From: W11650 sp963545585
Lineage (GTDB): Bacteria; Bacillota; Clostridia; Lachnospirales; Vallitaleaceae
NCBI GenBank assembly: GCA_963545585.1
Contig: CAUUKX010000024.1
Span: forward strand, 1 to 23,489
Length of the DNA: 23,489 nucleotides
Direction: 5' to 3'
Both the position numbers and the translations under genes were made by a program. Position 1 is the stretch's first letter. Each line of letters opens with the position of its first letter. Below, piece after piece: positions 23,435 to 23,489 of this stretch. A model generated the notes under the pieces. The model worked only from the letters and a program-made list of their open reading frames with translations. It had not been told where the DNA came from and made no database searches.

Positions 23435-23489
23435 GCCAAGCGGCCGGGCGGGCAGCAAGCTTGCTTGCGGCCAGAACCGGACATTTGGC
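23435..23489. repeat. 55-bp repeat, copy 2
   Basis: Exact copy of 23281-23335, ending on the last base of the window, so further copies may follow. No start codon with a ribosome binding site was found between the T-box terminator and this point. Confidence 0.9.

Noticed and set aside
23245..23484. Minus-strand open frame with a repeated Cys-Pro-Pro segment
   Set aside because: It is the translation of the two 55-bp repeats and T-box region, with no ribosome binding site or family resemblance.
23281..23489. CRISPR array
   Set aside because: Only two repeats, 55 bp each with a 99-bp spacer containing its own hairpin; no cas gene is nearby and the size is wrong.

Overview
The window looks like the chromosome of a motile, Gram-positive, probably anaerobic member of the Bacillota, most likely a Clostridia-type organism. 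The supports are a HrcA-type CIRCE operator before groESL, a T-box leader, an mbl-flgF-flgG-flgJ cluster laid out as in Bacilli and Clostridia, three proteins with S-layer homology (SLH) domains, and near-consensus sigma-A promoters with strong Shine-Dalgarno sites. No phage, transposase, CRISPR array, rRNA or tRNA gene was seen. The species cannot be named from this sequence alone.

Layout. 1-254: inverted-repeat element, no gene. 255-1889: glutaminyl-tRNA synthetase. 1890-2232: non-coding, with a hairpin repeat and further predicted structure. 2233-3000: DUF2225 four-cysteine protein. 3191-5403: CIRCE-controlled groES-groEL with terminator. 5421-8608: zinc/cadmium module, with a P1B-type ATPase and a free-standing heavy-metal-binding protein on the minus strand and an ArsR/SmtB repressor divergent on the plus strand. 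8608-9786: HAD phosphatase coupled to the repressor. 9886-12507: repeat, promoter and glycogen phosphorylase. 12592-13578: Mbl/MreB. 13605-16107: repeat element, sigma-D-type promoter, and two rod/hook proteins plus a FlgJ-like rod-binding protein, closed by a terminator. 16173-18451: a tandem duplication of an SLH-CAP secreted protein gene. 18588-19013: cytidine deaminase. 19050-22845: Fur-box-like promoter, leader hairpin and a 1183-residue leucine-rich-repeat/SLH surface protein. 22904-23489: strong promoter and T-box leader, followed by two identical 55-bp repeats instead of the expected aminoacyl-tRNA synthetase gene start.

How the parts fit. Most genes are housekeeping (translation, folding, glycogen use, cell shape, flagellar rod) or cell-surface. 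The metal module is a self-contained sense-and-export unit. The surface genes (two SLH-CAP paralogues and the LRR-SLH protein) form a second theme; the LRR gene has an iron-type operator candidate.

The least ordinary content is between the genes. At least two families of short, hairpin-rich repeats recur in the intergenic spaces. In both, the hairpin arms differ between copies while pairing is kept, which suggests that structure rather than sequence is maintained.
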